Positions 26,282 through 35,278 are shown, numbered from the stretch's first letter. The stretch: DNA of 64,000 nucleotides from an uncultured Lachnospiraceae bacterium (GCA_947564305.1 CANOBT010000008.1:1-64000); one strand, 5' to 3'. The notes: a model not told the origin generated them from the letters alone. Numbers and translations are program-made.

Positions 26282-27889
26282 ATGAGATTAAATGAACAGG
26301 GTCTGAAGGATAAAAGCGCCTGGGAGGCAGCCGGATTTGTCCTTCCTAAGTTTGACAGGAAAAAGGTAAGGGCAGCAACAGAAGAGAACCCGTTCTGGAT
26401 TCATTTTGGTGCAGGGAACATCTTCCGGGCGTTCCAGGCAAATGTAGTACAGAATCTTCTTAATGAAGGTGTGTTGGACAGAGGTCTGGTGGTTGCAGAA
26501 GGATTTGACTATGAGATTATTGAGAAGATGAACCGTCCTCATGATGACTACGGAATTGCTGTGACATTGAAGGCAGATGGCAGTATTGAGAAAACAGTCG
26601 TAGGAAGCGTAGTGGAATCCCATATTCTAGACTCAGAGAATGATGAAGAATTCGGCCGGCTGAAAGATATTTTTGAGAAGGACTCCCTGCAGATGGCAAG
26701 CTTTACCATTACGGAGAAGGGTTACAGCCTTATAACCGGAAAAGGGGAGACGATTCCTGATGTGATGTCAGATTTTGAGGCAGGGCCGGCAAAACCGAAG
26801 AGCTACATTGGCAAGGTGGCATCCCTTTTATACACTCGTTTCCAGACAGGAGAGAAGCCTATTGCAATGGTGAGCATGGATAATTGCTCACATAACGGTG
26901 ATAAGCTTTATGCGGCGATTAATGCATTTGCAGAGAAATGGGTAGAAAACGGGAAAGCAGATGCAGGGTTTAAAGCGTATGTCAATGATAAAGCGAAGGT
27001 TTCTTTCCCATGGAGTATGATTGATAAGATTACACCAAGGCCGGATGCTTCTGTGGAGGAGATTTTGAAAAAAGACGGTGTCGAGGAGCTGGAGCCTGTG
27101 ATTACTTCCAAGCGTACCTATGTGGCGCCATTTGTAAATGCGGAGGAATGTGAATATCTGGTGATTGAAGATGCATTCCCGAACGGAAGACCTTCGTTGG
27201 AGAAGGGAGGCCTGATGTTTACAGAACGTGAGACAGTGGACAAGGTGGAGAAGATGAAGGTCTGCACCTGTTTGAATCCGCTCCATACCTGTCTGGCAGT
27301 ATTTGGCTGTCTCCTGGGATATGAGAAGATTTCCGAGGAAATGAAGGATACGGAACTGGTAAAACTGGTTGAAACCGTGGGTTACAAGGAGGGACTGCCG
27401 GTCGTGATCAATCCGGGAATCCTAGACCCGAAGGAATTTATTGATACTGTATTACAGGTGCGTATTCCGAACCCGTTTATGCCGGATACGCCGCAGCGTA
27501 TTGCAACCGATACGTCCCAGAAACTGGCGATTCGTTTTGGTGAGACCATCAAGGCTTATCAGACGTCTTCTGAGCTTGATGTGAAAGACTTGAAATTAAT
27601 CCCGTTGGTATTTGCCGGATGGCTGCGTTATCTGATGGGGATTAATGATGCGGGTGAGAAGTTTGAACTGAGTCCCGATCCGTTGCTGGATACGGTCTGC
27701 CCGTATGTGGCTGGCCTGAAACTGGGTGGTACGGTGGATACAGAAGCGCTGAAGCCGATTCTGGAAAATGCGAAAATCTTCGGTGTCAATCTGTATGATG
27801 CGGGAATGGCAGAAGCCGTAACAGACTATCTTGGCGAGATGATCGCCAGATCCGGAGCAGTGCGTGAGACGTTGAAAAAATATGTGTAG
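26282..27889 (+). CDS. uxuB: Fructuronate reductase (mannitol dehydrogenase family)
   Basis: NADH-linked reduction of D-fructuronate to D-mannonate, 535 residues. The N-terminal Rossmann region contains HFGAGNIFRAFQ, a long-chain mannitol dehydrogenase signature, and the C-terminal domain has the catalytic region with KVCTCLNPLHTCLAVFG (Lys, Asn and His of the family). Mannitol, altronate and fructuronate enzymes share this fold; neighbours uxuA and uxaC support fructuronate. GGAAAGGA precedes the ATG. Confidence 0.92.
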   Translation: MRLNEQGLKDKSAWEAAGFVLPKFDRKKVRAATEENPFWIHFGAGNIFRAFQANVVQNLLNEGVLDRGLVVAEGFDYEIIEKMNRPHDDYGIAVTLKADGSIEKTVVGSVVESHILDSENDEEFGRLKDIFEKDSLQMASFTITEKGYSLITGKGETIPDVMSDFEAGPAKPKSYIGKVASLLYTRFQTGEKPIAMVSMDNCSHNGDKLYAAINAFAEKWVENGKADAGFKAYVNDKAKVSFPWSMIDKITPRPDASVEEILKKDGVEELEPVITSKRTYVAPFVNAEECEYLVIEDAFPNGRPSLEKGGLMFTERETVDKVEKMKVCTCLNPLHTCLAVFGCLLGYEKISEEMKDTELVKLVETVGYKEGLPVVINPGILDPKEFIDTVLQVRIPNPFMPDTPQRIATDTSQKLAIRFGETIKAYQTSSELDVKDLKLIPLVFAGWLRYLMGINDAGEKFELSPDPLLDTVCPYVAGLKLGGTVDTEALKPILENAKIFGVNLYDAGMAEAVTDYLGEMIARSGAVRETLKKYV

Positions 27890-27903
27890 GATAAGGTGCT
27901 GAA

Positions 27904-29307
27904 ATGAAGAAGTTTTTAGATGAAGATTTTTTACTGGATACGGATACGGCAAAAAAGCTGTATCATGAATATGCGGAAGTGATGCCCATATTGGATTACC
28001 ATTGCCACATCAATCCTCAGGAGATTTATGAGGACCGTAAATTTGACAATATTACACAGGTATGGCTGGGCGGAGACCATTATAAATGGCGCCAGATGCG
28101 TTCAAATGGCGTGGAAGAGAAATATATTACCGGAGATGCCACAGACAGAGAAAAATTCCAGAAATGGGCGGAAACCCTGGAGATGGCGATTGGAAACCCG
28201 CTCTATCATTGGAGCCATTTGGAGCTGAAAAGATTTTTTGGGTATGAGGGATATTTGAATGGAGAGAATGCAGAGGAAGTCTGGAATCTCTGTAACGAAA
28301 AGCTGCAGGGAGGTTTAAGCGCACGCAAAATGATTGAGATGTCTAATGTGACTTTGATCTGTACGACGGATGACCCGGTGGATTCCCTGGAATGGCATCA
28401 GAAGATTGCAGAGGATGAAAGCTTTTCTGTACAAGTACTGCCTGCATGGCGCCCGGACAAGGCTATGAATCTGGAAAAAGCAGATTATCTGGATTATCTG
28501 GATAATCTGAGTGAAGTATCAGGAGTGAAAGCCGATAGTTTTTCCGCTTTGATAGATGCATTAAGCAAACGGATGGATTTCTTTGCATCCAGAGGCTGCA
28601 GTGTTTCTGACCATGGTCTGGAATATGTGATGTATACGCCGGCTTCCGAGGAGGAAGTGGAAGCAGTTTTTGCAAAAAGATTGTCCGGTGAAGCTCTGAC
28701 AAAGGAAGAAGAAAAGAAGTTCAAGACAGCGTTTATGGTTGCCCTTGGGAAGGAATATCATAAGAAAAACTGGGTGATGCAGCTTCATTATGGCGTGAAG
28801 CGTGATAATAACGGAAAGATTTTCCAAGAATTGGGTCCGGATGCAGGAATTGATTGTATCAATAATTTTGCTCCGTCCTCCGAGATGGCAGATTATTTGA
28901 ACGCTCTGGCAAAGACAGATCAGCTTCCGAAGACAATCTTGTATTCTCTGAATCCGGTGGATAATGCAGCCATCGGAACCATCATCGGCTGCTTCCAGGA
29001 CAGCAGTGCGGTAGGAAAAATCCAACAGGGCAGTGCATGGTGGTTCAATGACCATAAGACAGGAATGCAGGATCAGATGACTTCTTTGGCAAGTCTCGGG
29101 CTTTTGGGGAATTTTATCGGAATGCTGACGGATTCAAGGAGCTTCCTTTCTTATACACGGCATGAATATTTCCGCAGGATTATGTGCGGTTTGATTGGCG
29201 GCTGGGTAGAGAACGGAGAATATCCGGCGGATTATAAGGTTTTGGAAAAAATTGTAAAGGGCATTTCCTATAATAATGCAGTACGGTATTTTGGATTTTC
29301 GTTATAG
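27904..29307 (+). CDS. uxaC: Glucuronate isomerase
   Basis: Converts D-glucuronate to D-fructuronate (and galacturonate to tagaturonate), 467 residues, the usual length. Visible: DYHCHINPQEI with metal-binding histidines, TTDDPVDSLEWH, LPAWRPDKA, and LTDSRSFLSYTRHEYFRRI near the C terminus. It lies 14 bases after uxuB with AAGGTG before the ATG and ends the operon before two terminators. No kdgK or kdgA follows, so KDG must be handled by genes elsewhere. Confidence 0.96.
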   Translation: MKKFLDEDFLLDTDTAKKLYHEYAEVMPILDYHCHINPQEIYEDRKFDNITQVWLGGDHYKWRQMRSNGVEEKYITGDATDREKFQKWAETLEMAIGNPLYHWSHLELKRFFGYEGYLNGENAEEVWNLCNEKLQGGLSARKMIEMSNVTLICTTDDPVDSLEWHQKIAEDESFSVQVLPAWRPDKAMNLEKADYLDYLDNLSEVSGVKADSFSALIDALSKRMDFFASRGCSVSDHGLEYVMYTPASEEEVEAVFAKRLSGEALTKEEEKKFKTAFMVALGKEYHKKNWVMQLHYGVKRDNNGKIFQELGPDAGIDCINNFAPSSEMADYLNALAKTDQLPKTILYSLNPVDNAAIGTIIGCFQDSSAVGKIQQGSAWWFNDHKTGMQDQMTSLASLGLLGNFIGMLTDSRSFLSYTRHEYFRRIMCGLIGGWVENGEYPADYKVLEKIVKGISYNNAVRYFGFSL

Positions 29308-29329
29308 GAGATAGAATGTATGGAATTGG

Positions 29330-29363
29330 CAGGCAGGAGTTGATTTGGACTTCTGCCTGTTTT
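29330..29363 (+). terminator. Intrinsic terminator 1 after uxaC
   Basis: CAGGCAGGAGT at 29330-29340 and ACTTCTGCCTG at 29349-29359 form a stem with one mismatch, followed by TTTT. Ends the uronide operon transcript. Confidence 0.8.
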
Positions 29364-29377
29364 AGAAATAACCATAT

Positions 29378-29408
29378 ACAAAAAGGCTGCTATTGGCAGC
29401 CTTTTTGT
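29378..29408. terminator. Bidirectional intrinsic terminator
   Basis: ACAAAAAGGCTGC and GCAGCCTTTTTGT form a perfect 13-pair stem with a five-base loop. The A- and T-runs inside the stem make it work in both directions, for uxaC on the plus strand and for the convergent small gene on the minus strand. Confidence 0.9.
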
Positions 29409-29442
29409 GTAAATATAGGAATAATTGTATTTTCAGAAATTA

Positions 29443-29787
29443 TTATTTAGAACCGAACAGTCCCCCGAATAAGCCTTTTTTATTGGACTTTGTGCTTTTC
29501 TTTTTTGTCTGGTAATCTTCCTGCCTGTTTCTGGATTGCGTCCGGTGGTAGCTTACGGCCTTTTGCAATTGATAGACCGCATCCTTGCTGGAGCACCAAC
29601 TGAATGGGACGTCAATCTCCCGAAATCTGTCACGGAGTTTATCGAACTCACGGTCACTGATAGATATCCCGCTTTCAAGCACACGCTCTCCGAAAATATC
29701 ATCGAAGGCAGCTCTTATTTTAATAAACTTTGCAGGATTATCTGAAATTAATTTTCCTACTTGCTCCATGGCTTCTTTTTTGTCCAT
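29443..29787 (-). CDS. Small basic protein of unknown function
   Basis: A 114-residue soluble protein, unrecognised. The first 75 residues are mixed and likely helical (MDKKEAMEQVGKLISDN onward); the tail from about residue 85 is very basic (TKKKSTKSNKK) and ends GLFGGLFGSK, a short Gly/Phe repeat. The start at 29787 has GAGAGGAG just upstream; an earlier in-frame ATG at 29814 precedes that site. A shared bidirectional terminator follows, supporting a real single-gene unit. Confidence 0.7.
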   Translation of the reverse strand: MDKKEAMEQVGKLISDNPAKFIKIRAAFDDIFGERVLESGISISDREFDKLRDRFREIDVPFSWCSSKDAVYQLQKAVSYHRTQSRNRQEDYQTKKKSTKSNKKGLFGGLFGSK

Positions 29788-29905
29788 ACTGACTCCTCTC
29801 ATGGTAACTGTCAAAACGATACGTATTATGTAGTGTAATATAGATTTTGGATTATTGCAATAGCAAAAATATAATATTTCTGCGTTTGTTTGAAGAATAA
29901 AATAG

Positions 29906-29935
29906 TTGACGAATCAGGGAAACGTGGAATATACT
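29906..29935 (+). promoter_or_regulatory. Promoter of the Rrf2 gene
   Basis: TTGACG at 29906-29911, an 18-base spacer and TATACT at 29930-29935. It lies in the 274-base gap between the divergent small gene and the Rrf2 gene, leaving a leader of about 120 bases in which I recognise nothing. Confidence 0.6.
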
Positions 29936-30061
29936 ATTTTGGTATAAAACATGTTATTTCAATCGGGATAGTATGAATATAGTGATGTTTTGTGTCTGGC
30001 TTAAAGTGTGGACTATAACGGAATATTTAGCAGCCTGAATATAAATTTTTGGAGGGTAAGC

Positions 30062-30490
30062 ATGAAACTGTCAAAAAAAAGCAGGTATGGATTGACGGCG
30101 CTGATTGATCTGGCAGTAAATTCGACTACGGGCCATGTGGCGTTGTACAGTATTGCGGAGAGGAATGATATTTCGCCTCAATATCTGGAGCAGGTATTTG
30201 CAAGCCTGCGCAGGGCGGGAATCGTGAAAAGCATCAAGGGACCGCAGGGAGGCTATCTGTTGGCACGTGAACCGGAGCATATTACTGTATCAGAGATATT
30301 AGAGGCAACGGAGGGCTCTTATTTGTTGGAAAATGAAGAAGGCCAGGGGATTGCCTGTACGATTCAGAAGTTGGTGATTGATAAGGTGAACGAGGAGATG
30401 GAGGCTATTCTGGAGCATCTGACGCTGGCAGATTTGGAGGCGGATTATCTGGAATACTCTGCTTATGGGCAAGACATGTACTATATATGA
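30062..30490 (+). CDS. Rrf2-family transcriptional regulator
   Basis: A 142-residue Rrf2 regulator: MKLSKKSRYGLTALIDLA at the N terminus, winged helix with SIAERNDISPQYLEQVF and GPQGGYLLAR. Only one Cys (GIACTIQ) is present, so the three-Cys iron-sulfur site of IscR is absent; it is more like CymR. The ATG at 30062 follows TGGAGG; an upstream extension to 30008 is not supported. A cysteine desulfurase lies 1.9 kb downstream, a possible link to sulfur metabolism. Confidence 0.92.
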   Translation: MKLSKKSRYGLTALIDLAVNSTTGHVALYSIAERNDISPQYLEQVFASLRRAGIVKSIKGPQGGYLLAREPEHITVSEILEATEGSYLLENEEGQGIACTIQKLVIDKVNEEMEAILEHLTLADLEADYLEYSAYGQDMYYI

Positions 30491-30572
30491 AAAGTGAGCG
30501 CTGAATCAATGAAGCAAAAACGTAAGGCATGAGCATTTTTTTGCGGCGCGGCTGCTCAAAAAGGAGGATATC

Positions 30573-31523
30573 ATGAGGTGGAATAAAGTTCGCTTGAAGA
30601 CAACGGCGGAGGCGGAGGATATTGTCAGCAGTATGCTGATGGATTTAGGGGTTCAGGGAGTGGAGATTGAGGACAAGATTCCACTGACCGCTATGGATAA
30701 GGAGAAGATGTTTGTGGATATTCTTCCGGAAACAGGTGTGGATGACGGCGTTGCCTATCTCAGCTTTTATTTGGAAGAAGAGGACGATAAGGCGCAGATT
30801 CTTTCTCGGGCCCGCGAGGAATTGAAAGCAATGTCTGCCTATGTGGATGTGGGGGAATGTACCTTTGAGGAGTCTTGGACGGAGGATTTGGACTGGATCA
30901 ACAATTGGAAGGAGTATTTTCATCAGTTCTATGTGGATGATATCTTGATCATTCCTTCCTGGGAAGACGTAAAACCAGAGGATAGCGGGAAAATGATTAT
31001 CCATATCGATCCAGGCACCGCCTTTGGTACAGGAATGCATGAGACCACACAGCTTTGTATCAGGCAGCTTCGGAAGTACGTGACAGACAAGACCCGGGTT
31101 CTGGATGTGGGGTGCGGGAGCGGAATCCTTGGAATGCTGGCATTGAAATTCGGTGCTCAATATTCTGTGGGGACTGATCTGGACCCTTGTGCAATTGACG
31201 CGACCCATGAGAATATGGAAGTCAATGGGATTCGGGAAAATCAGTATGAGGTGATGATTGGCAATATCATCGACAATCAGGATGTTCAGGACAAGGTGGG
31301 ATATGAGAAATACGATATTGTTGTGGCGAACATTCTGGCGGACGTGCTTGTAGAGTTGACCCCTGTAATCATCAATCAGATGAAAAAGGGCGGAATTTAT
31401 ATTACAAGCGGTATCATTGATGACAAGGAGCAGACAGTAGTTGAGGCCGTGAAGCAGGCGGGACTGGAAGTATTGGAAGTCACTTATCAGGGAGAATGGG
31501 TGTCTGTTACGGCTAGAAGGTAA
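30573..31523 (+). CDS. prmA: Ribosomal protein L11 methyltransferase
   Basis: Trimethylates ribosomal protein L11 with SAM, 316 residues, usual length. N-terminal substrate-recognition domain, then the Rossmann methyltransferase domain with VLDVGCGSGILGML (SAM site), FGTGMHETT before it and the NILADVL motif. An AAAAAGGAGG site precedes the ATG. First of a run of RNA and ribosome modification genes; rsmE follows 59 bases after its stop. Confidence 0.96.
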   Translation: MRWNKVRLKTTAEAEDIVSSMLMDLGVQGVEIEDKIPLTAMDKEKMFVDILPETGVDDGVAYLSFYLEEEDDKAQILSRAREELKAMSAYVDVGECTFEESWTEDLDWINNWKEYFHQFYVDDILIIPSWEDVKPEDSGKMIIHIDPGTAFGTGMHETTQLCIRQLRKYVTDKTRVLDVGCGSGILGMLALKFGAQYSVGTDLDPCAIDATHENMEVNGIRENQYEVMIGNIIDNQDVQDKVGYEKYDIVVANILADVLVELTPVIINQMKKGGIYITSGIIDDKEQTVVEAVKQAGLEVLEVTYQGEWVSVTARR

Positions 31524-31582
31524 AGGTTATAGACTACAGTCTTGTAAATAGTAATAAGCAGAGAACTTTTGTGGGGGATAGG

Positions 31583-32311
31583 ATGCATCATTTTTTTATA
31601 GAACTAGCACAAATACAGGATGGAGTCATCTGTGTTGAAGGAGCAGATGTGAATCATATTAAGAATGTGCTTCGCATGAAGTCAGGGGAAGAAGCTGTGT
31701 TCAGTGACGGGACAGGCGCTCAGTACTTATGTGCACTGGAATCGTTGGAGCCGGTGCGGTTTCGGATTCTGGACTTCTTTAAAGAAGGGCGGGAGCTGCC
31801 TTCTAGAATCTGTCTGTTCCAGGGAATTCCTAAGGGGGACAAGATGGATTTGGTTATTCAGAAGGCGACTGAACTAGGAGTGAGCGATATTTTCCCGGTG
31901 TCCACCTGTCGGACGGTTGTAAAATTGGATGCAAAAAAGGCAGACAAAAAGACGGCGCGATGGCAGGGAATCGCGGAGGCCTCTGCCAAACAATGTGGAC
32001 GAAGCAAGATTCCCTGTATCCATGAGGTGATGACATTTTCAAAAGCCTGCCACTTAGCAAGGGAGTTAGATGTGCTTTTAATCCCCTATGAAAAAGCGGA
32101 AGGGATGGAGGATACAAGAAGGGCGGTTGATAAAATCGTGCCTGGACAGTCCGTTGGGATTTTTATTGGACCGGAAGGCGGCTTCGAGGAAGCTGAAGTG
32201 GAGCAGGCGAAAGCTTGTGGAGCGTCTCCGATTACATTGGGGAAACGGATTTTGCGCACAGAGACGGCGGGACTTGTGATTTTATCAATCTTGCTGTATC
32301 ACTTAGAATGA
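31583..32311 (+). CDS. rsmE: 16S rRNA (uracil(1498)-N3)-methyltransferase
   Basis: SPOUT methyltransferase that makes m3U1498 in 16S rRNA, 242 residues. MHHFFIE at the start, the NHIKNVLRMKSGE PUA-like domain, KGDKMDLVIQKATELGV, and the knot region IGPEGGFEEAEV with LGKRILRTETAG. The ATG at 31583 matches the family start; the GTG at 31571 adds four residues. prmA-rsmE is a widely conserved neighbour pair. Confidence 0.96.
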   Translation: MHHFFIELAQIQDGVICVEGADVNHIKNVLRMKSGEEAVFSDGTGAQYLCALESLEPVRFRILDFFKEGRELPSRICLFQGIPKGDKMDLVIQKATELGVSDIFPVSTCRTVVKLDAKKADKKTARWQGIAEASAKQCGRSKIPCIHEVMTFSKACHLARELDVLLIPYEKAEGMEDTRRAVDKIVPGQSVGIFIGPEGGFEEAEVEQAKACGASPITLGKRILRTETAGLVILSILLYHLE

Positions 32312-32356
32312 AACGCACATAATTTATATAGTAAGAAATAAAAAAGGAAAGATGTC

Positions 32357-33514
32357 ATGGAAGTATATTTGGATAATTCGGCGACTACACGGTGCTATCC
32401 GGAAGTCGGCGAACTGGTTTATAAAGTGATGTGCAGGGATTATGGCAATCCTTCCTCCATGCACCGTAAAGGTGTGGAGGCAGAGCATTATGTGAAAGAG
32501 TCAAAAGAAACTCTGGCCAGAATTTTGAAAGTTAATGCCAAGGAAATTGTATTTACATCAGGAGGAACAGAGAGCGACAATCTGGCATTGATTGGAACTG
32601 CCAGGGCGGCCCGCAGAATGGGAAATCATCTGATTACTTCTGCCATTGAACATCCGGCGATTCTGAATACGATGCGCCACCTGGAGGAAGAGGAAGGGTT
32701 CCGTGTGACTTATCTCCCTGTGGATGCTAACGGACAGATTAAACTGGATGCATTGCGGGAGGCGCTCTGTAAGGACACCATCCTTGTGTCGATCATGTAT
32801 GTGAATAATGAGGTGGGTGCCGTGCAGCCCATTGAGAAGGCAGTGCAGATTGTCAAAGGCTATAATCCGCGGATTGTATTTCACTCCGACGCGGTTCAGG
32901 GATTTGGAAAGTACCGCATTTACCCGAAGCGTTTGGACGTGGATTTGCTTTCAGCCAGCGGGCATAAAATTCATGGACCCAAGGGCGTGGGTTTCCTTTA
33001 TATCAATGACAGGGTGAAAATCCGCCCCATTGTCTATGGCGGGGAACAGCAGAAAAATATTCGTTCAGGTACGGAAAATGTACCTGGGATTGCAGGGATT
33101 GGTCTGGCATCTAAGATGATTTATCAGGACTTGGAGATGAAGGTTGCGCTGATGCGGGAACTGAAAGAGCAGTTTTTGACAGGTGTCACGAAGATTGAGA
33201 ATACCAGGATTCATGGACTTGTAGACGAGAACAGCGCGCCCCATATTATCAGTGTTGGATTTGCAGGAATCCGCAGCGAAGTACTGCTGCATACGTTGGA
33301 GGAACGGGGAATTTATGTGTCTTCTGGCTCTGCATGTGCTTCCAATCATCCCGCAGTGAGCGGCGTGTTGAAGGGAATTGGCACGGCCAGGGAGTATTTG
33401 GATGCAACCTTGCGATTCAGCATGTCGGAATTCACGACAAAAGAAGAAATTGACTATACGCTAGAAACATTATATAATTGTGTACCAGTCTTGAGGAGAT
33501 ATACCAGACATTAA
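32357..33514 (+). CDS. Cysteine desulfurase (NifS/NifZ-like)
   Basis: PLP enzyme releasing sulfur from cysteine as a persulfide, 385 residues. EVYLDNSATTRCYPEV at the start, GGTESDNLAL, the PLP Lys204 in SGHKIHGPKG, and the active-site Cys327 in SSGSACAS. It sits 13 bases upstream of thiI, as nifZ does in Bacillus subtilis, where it feeds sulfur to ThiI for 4-thiouridine. AAAAGGAAAG precedes the ATG. Confidence 0.94.
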   Translation: MEVYLDNSATTRCYPEVGELVYKVMCRDYGNPSSMHRKGVEAEHYVKESKETLARILKVNAKEIVFTSGGTESDNLALIGTARAARRMGNHLITSAIEHPAILNTMRHLEEEEGFRVTYLPVDANGQIKLDALREALCKDTILVSIMYVNNEVGAVQPIEKAVQIVKGYNPRIVFHSDAVQGFGKYRIYPKRLDVDLLSASGHKIHGPKGVGFLYINDRVKIRPIVYGGEQQKNIRSGTENVPGIAGIGLASKMIYQDLEMKVALMRELKEQFLTGVTKIENTRIHGLVDENSAPHIISVGFAGIRSEVLLHTLEERGIYVSSGSACASNHPAVSGVLKGIGTAREYLDATLRFSMSEFTTKEEIDYTLETLYNCVPVLRRYTRH

Positions 33515-33527
33515 AAAGGAGAATCAT

Positions 33528-34709
33528 ATGAAGTTTCATTCATTTTTAATAAAGTACGGCGAAATTGGGATTAAGGGCAAGAACCGATACATGTTTGAGG
33601 ACGCATTGGTGCGCCAGATCCGGTATGCGTTAAAGGATGTTGACGGATGTTTTGAGGTCCGTAAAACCCACGGGAGAGTCTATGTGGACTGTGAGGGAGA
33701 TTACGATTACGAAGAAACAGTGGAAGGATTGAGCCGTGTATTTGGTATTGTGGGAATCTGTCCGGTGGTGCGTTTTGCGAATACAGGGTTTGAGCAATTA
33801 AAAAGAGATATTGTGACTTATGTGGAGGAACGATATCCTGAGAAAAATCATACCTTCAAAGTGGAAGCACGCAGAAGCAACAAGCACTATCCATTGAATT
33901 CCATGGAGATCAACTGTGCGTTGGGAGAGGCCGTTTTGGAAGCCTTTCCGGAGATGAAAGTGGATGTGCATACTCCGGATATCCTTTTGAATGTGGAAGT
34001 TCGGGAAGAAATCTATGTATATTCAGAAATTATCCCTGGACCTGGCGGTATGCCGGTAGGCACGAACGGGAGTGCCATGCTGCTCCTTTCCGGCGGAATC
34101 GACAGTCCGGTTGCCGGTTATATGATTGCAAAAAGAGGTGTTGCACTGGAGGCAACATATTTCCATGCACCACCTTACACCAGTGAGCGTGCAAAAGAGA
34201 AGGTCGTAGATTTGGCAAAGCAAGTGGCATCCTATGCAGGCCCTATTAAGCTGCATGTGGTGAATTTTACGGATATCCAGCTTTATATTTATGAGAAATG
34301 TCCGCATGAGGAGCTAACGATTATCATGCGCCGCTATATGATGAAAATTGCAGAGCACTTTGCAAAGAAGGATGGCTGCCTGGGGCTGATCACCGGAGAG
34401 AGTATTGGGCAGGTCGCGAGCCAGACGATGCAGAGTCTGTTGTCCACCAATGCGGTGTGCACGCTTCCGGTGTATCGGCCGTTGATTGGCTTTGATAAGA
34501 GGGAGATTGTAGAGATTTCGCAGAAGATTGATACTTATGAGACATCCATTCAGCCGTTTGAGGATTGCTGTACAATCTTTGTGGCAAAGCATCCGGTGAC
34601 TAGACCAGATCTTGCACGTATTGAAAAGTCAGAATTGAATTTGAGGGAAAACATTGAGGAACTGGTAAAGACTGCGGTGGAAACTGCGGAGGTTATCAAG
34701 ATTCAATAA
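33528..34709 (+). CDS. thiI: tRNA 4-thiouridine synthetase ThiI (no rhodanese domain)
   Basis: Makes s4U8 in tRNA, 393 residues. Ferredoxin-like and THUMP domains (HSFLIKYGEIGIKGKNRYMFE onward), then the adenylating PP-loop domain with LSGGIDSPVAGYM. The protein ends soon after the catalytic domain, so the C-terminal rhodanese domain of the E. coli enzyme is absent; the neighbouring cysteine desulfurase probably delivers sulfur directly, as known for Bacillus. AAAAAGGAGA precedes the ATG. Confidence 0.95.
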   Translation: MKFHSFLIKYGEIGIKGKNRYMFEDALVRQIRYALKDVDGCFEVRKTHGRVYVDCEGDYDYEETVEGLSRVFGIVGICPVVRFANTGFEQLKRDIVTYVEERYPEKNHTFKVEARRSNKHYPLNSMEINCALGEAVLEAFPEMKVDVHTPDILLNVEVREEIYVYSEIIPGPGGMPVGTNGSAMLLLSGGIDSPVAGYMIAKRGVALEATYFHAPPYTSERAKEKVVDLAKQVASYAGPIKLHVVNFTDIQLYIYEKCPHEELTIIMRRYMMKIAEHFAKKDGCLGLITGESIGQVASQTMQSLLSTNAVCTLPVYRPLIGFDKREIVEISQKIDTYETSIQPFEDCCTIFVAKHPVTRPDLARIEKSELNLRENIEELVKTAVETAEVIKIQ

Positions 34710-34773
34710 ACTAAGAATGCAGATAGTATCCCAAAAGTCTGCCTTTGGCAGTATTTCCGGATATGAAGATAAT

Positions 34774-34801
34774 GAAAAGGCTGCCTCTAAGAGACAGCCT
34801 T
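34774..34801 (-). terminator. Terminator for the HPr-like gene
   Basis: Read on the minus strand, AAGGCTG, an eleven-base loop region containing a short internal stem, then CAGCCTT followed by TTC. It lies downstream of the HPr-like gene and also close after the convergent thiI, for which a weaker CTGCC/GGCAG hairpin lies at 34739-34751. Confidence 0.7.
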
Positions 34802-34821
34802 AATATACAAATTCAGCTTTA

Positions 34822-34886
34822 TGTGGGATGCCTTACGGCATATACAGGAAATTGCTTCACAATTTCCCATATAAGTTAGTTCCACA
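34822..34886. repeat. Interspersed two-hairpin repeat, copy 2 (variant)
   Basis: ATGCC-TTAC-GGCAT is followed by ATACA, then GGAAATTG-CTTCA-CAATTTCC, then CATATAAG. Both hairpins are enclosed by TGTGGGA (34822-34828) and TTCCACA (34880-34886), six of seven paired. The order small hairpin, ACAG/GCAG, large hairpin, TATAAG is the same as in the copy at 63951, but the large stem has a different sequence that still pairs. It lies in the 3' region of the HPr-like gene. Confidence 0.65.
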
Positions 34887-35123
34887 CTATTTGATAATGT
34901 ATGCGTCCAGAGAGGCCAGAATATCTTCCAACTCTCCATCAGCGTGGATGTTCAGGTCGATTGGCTTGGAAAGATCCAGACTGAAAATGCCCATGATTGA
35001 CTTGGCATCTATGACATATCTTCCGGACACTAAGTCAAAATCATTGTCATATTTTGTGATTTCATTTACAAATGATTTCACTTTATCAATAGAGTTTAAC
35101 GAGATCTGCACTGTTTTCATCAT
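34887..35123 (-). CDS. HPr-like protein without the phosphorylatable histidine
   Basis: A 78-residue protein of the HPr fold. The region around the regulatory serine is retained (AKSIMGIFSLDL, compare KSIMGVMSL in HPr), and KYDNDFDL fits helix 1's end, but the active-site loop that should read GIHARPA is replaced by SIDKVKS, so His15 and Arg17 are missing. It cannot carry phosphate from enzyme I. A Crh-like regulatory role through the serine is an inference. AAAGGAGGG precedes two adjacent ATGs. A terminator and a repeat element follow. Confidence 0.82.
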   Translation of the reverse strand: MMKTVQISLNSIDKVKSFVNEITKYDNDFDLVSGRYVIDAKSIMGIFSLDLSKPIDLNIHADGELEDILASLDAYIIK

Positions 35124-35278
35124 GATATATCCCTCCTTTGCGCGTTATTATCGAAGGGCCTCCAAGGAACTTTGCAAACTTCTGTACAGCTCCTATGCCC
35201 TGCCTACATTCTACGGGATAGGTTTATAAAAGTCAAGAAATTAACAGGAAAAATTTTGAATTTAGGAGATGGAGTGTT

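Noticed and set aside
34828..35229. A 133-codon plus-strand ORF across the HPr-like gene and the repeat
   Set aside because: It overlaps the structured repeat and a convincing minus-strand gene with an AAAGGAGGG site; no supporting features.
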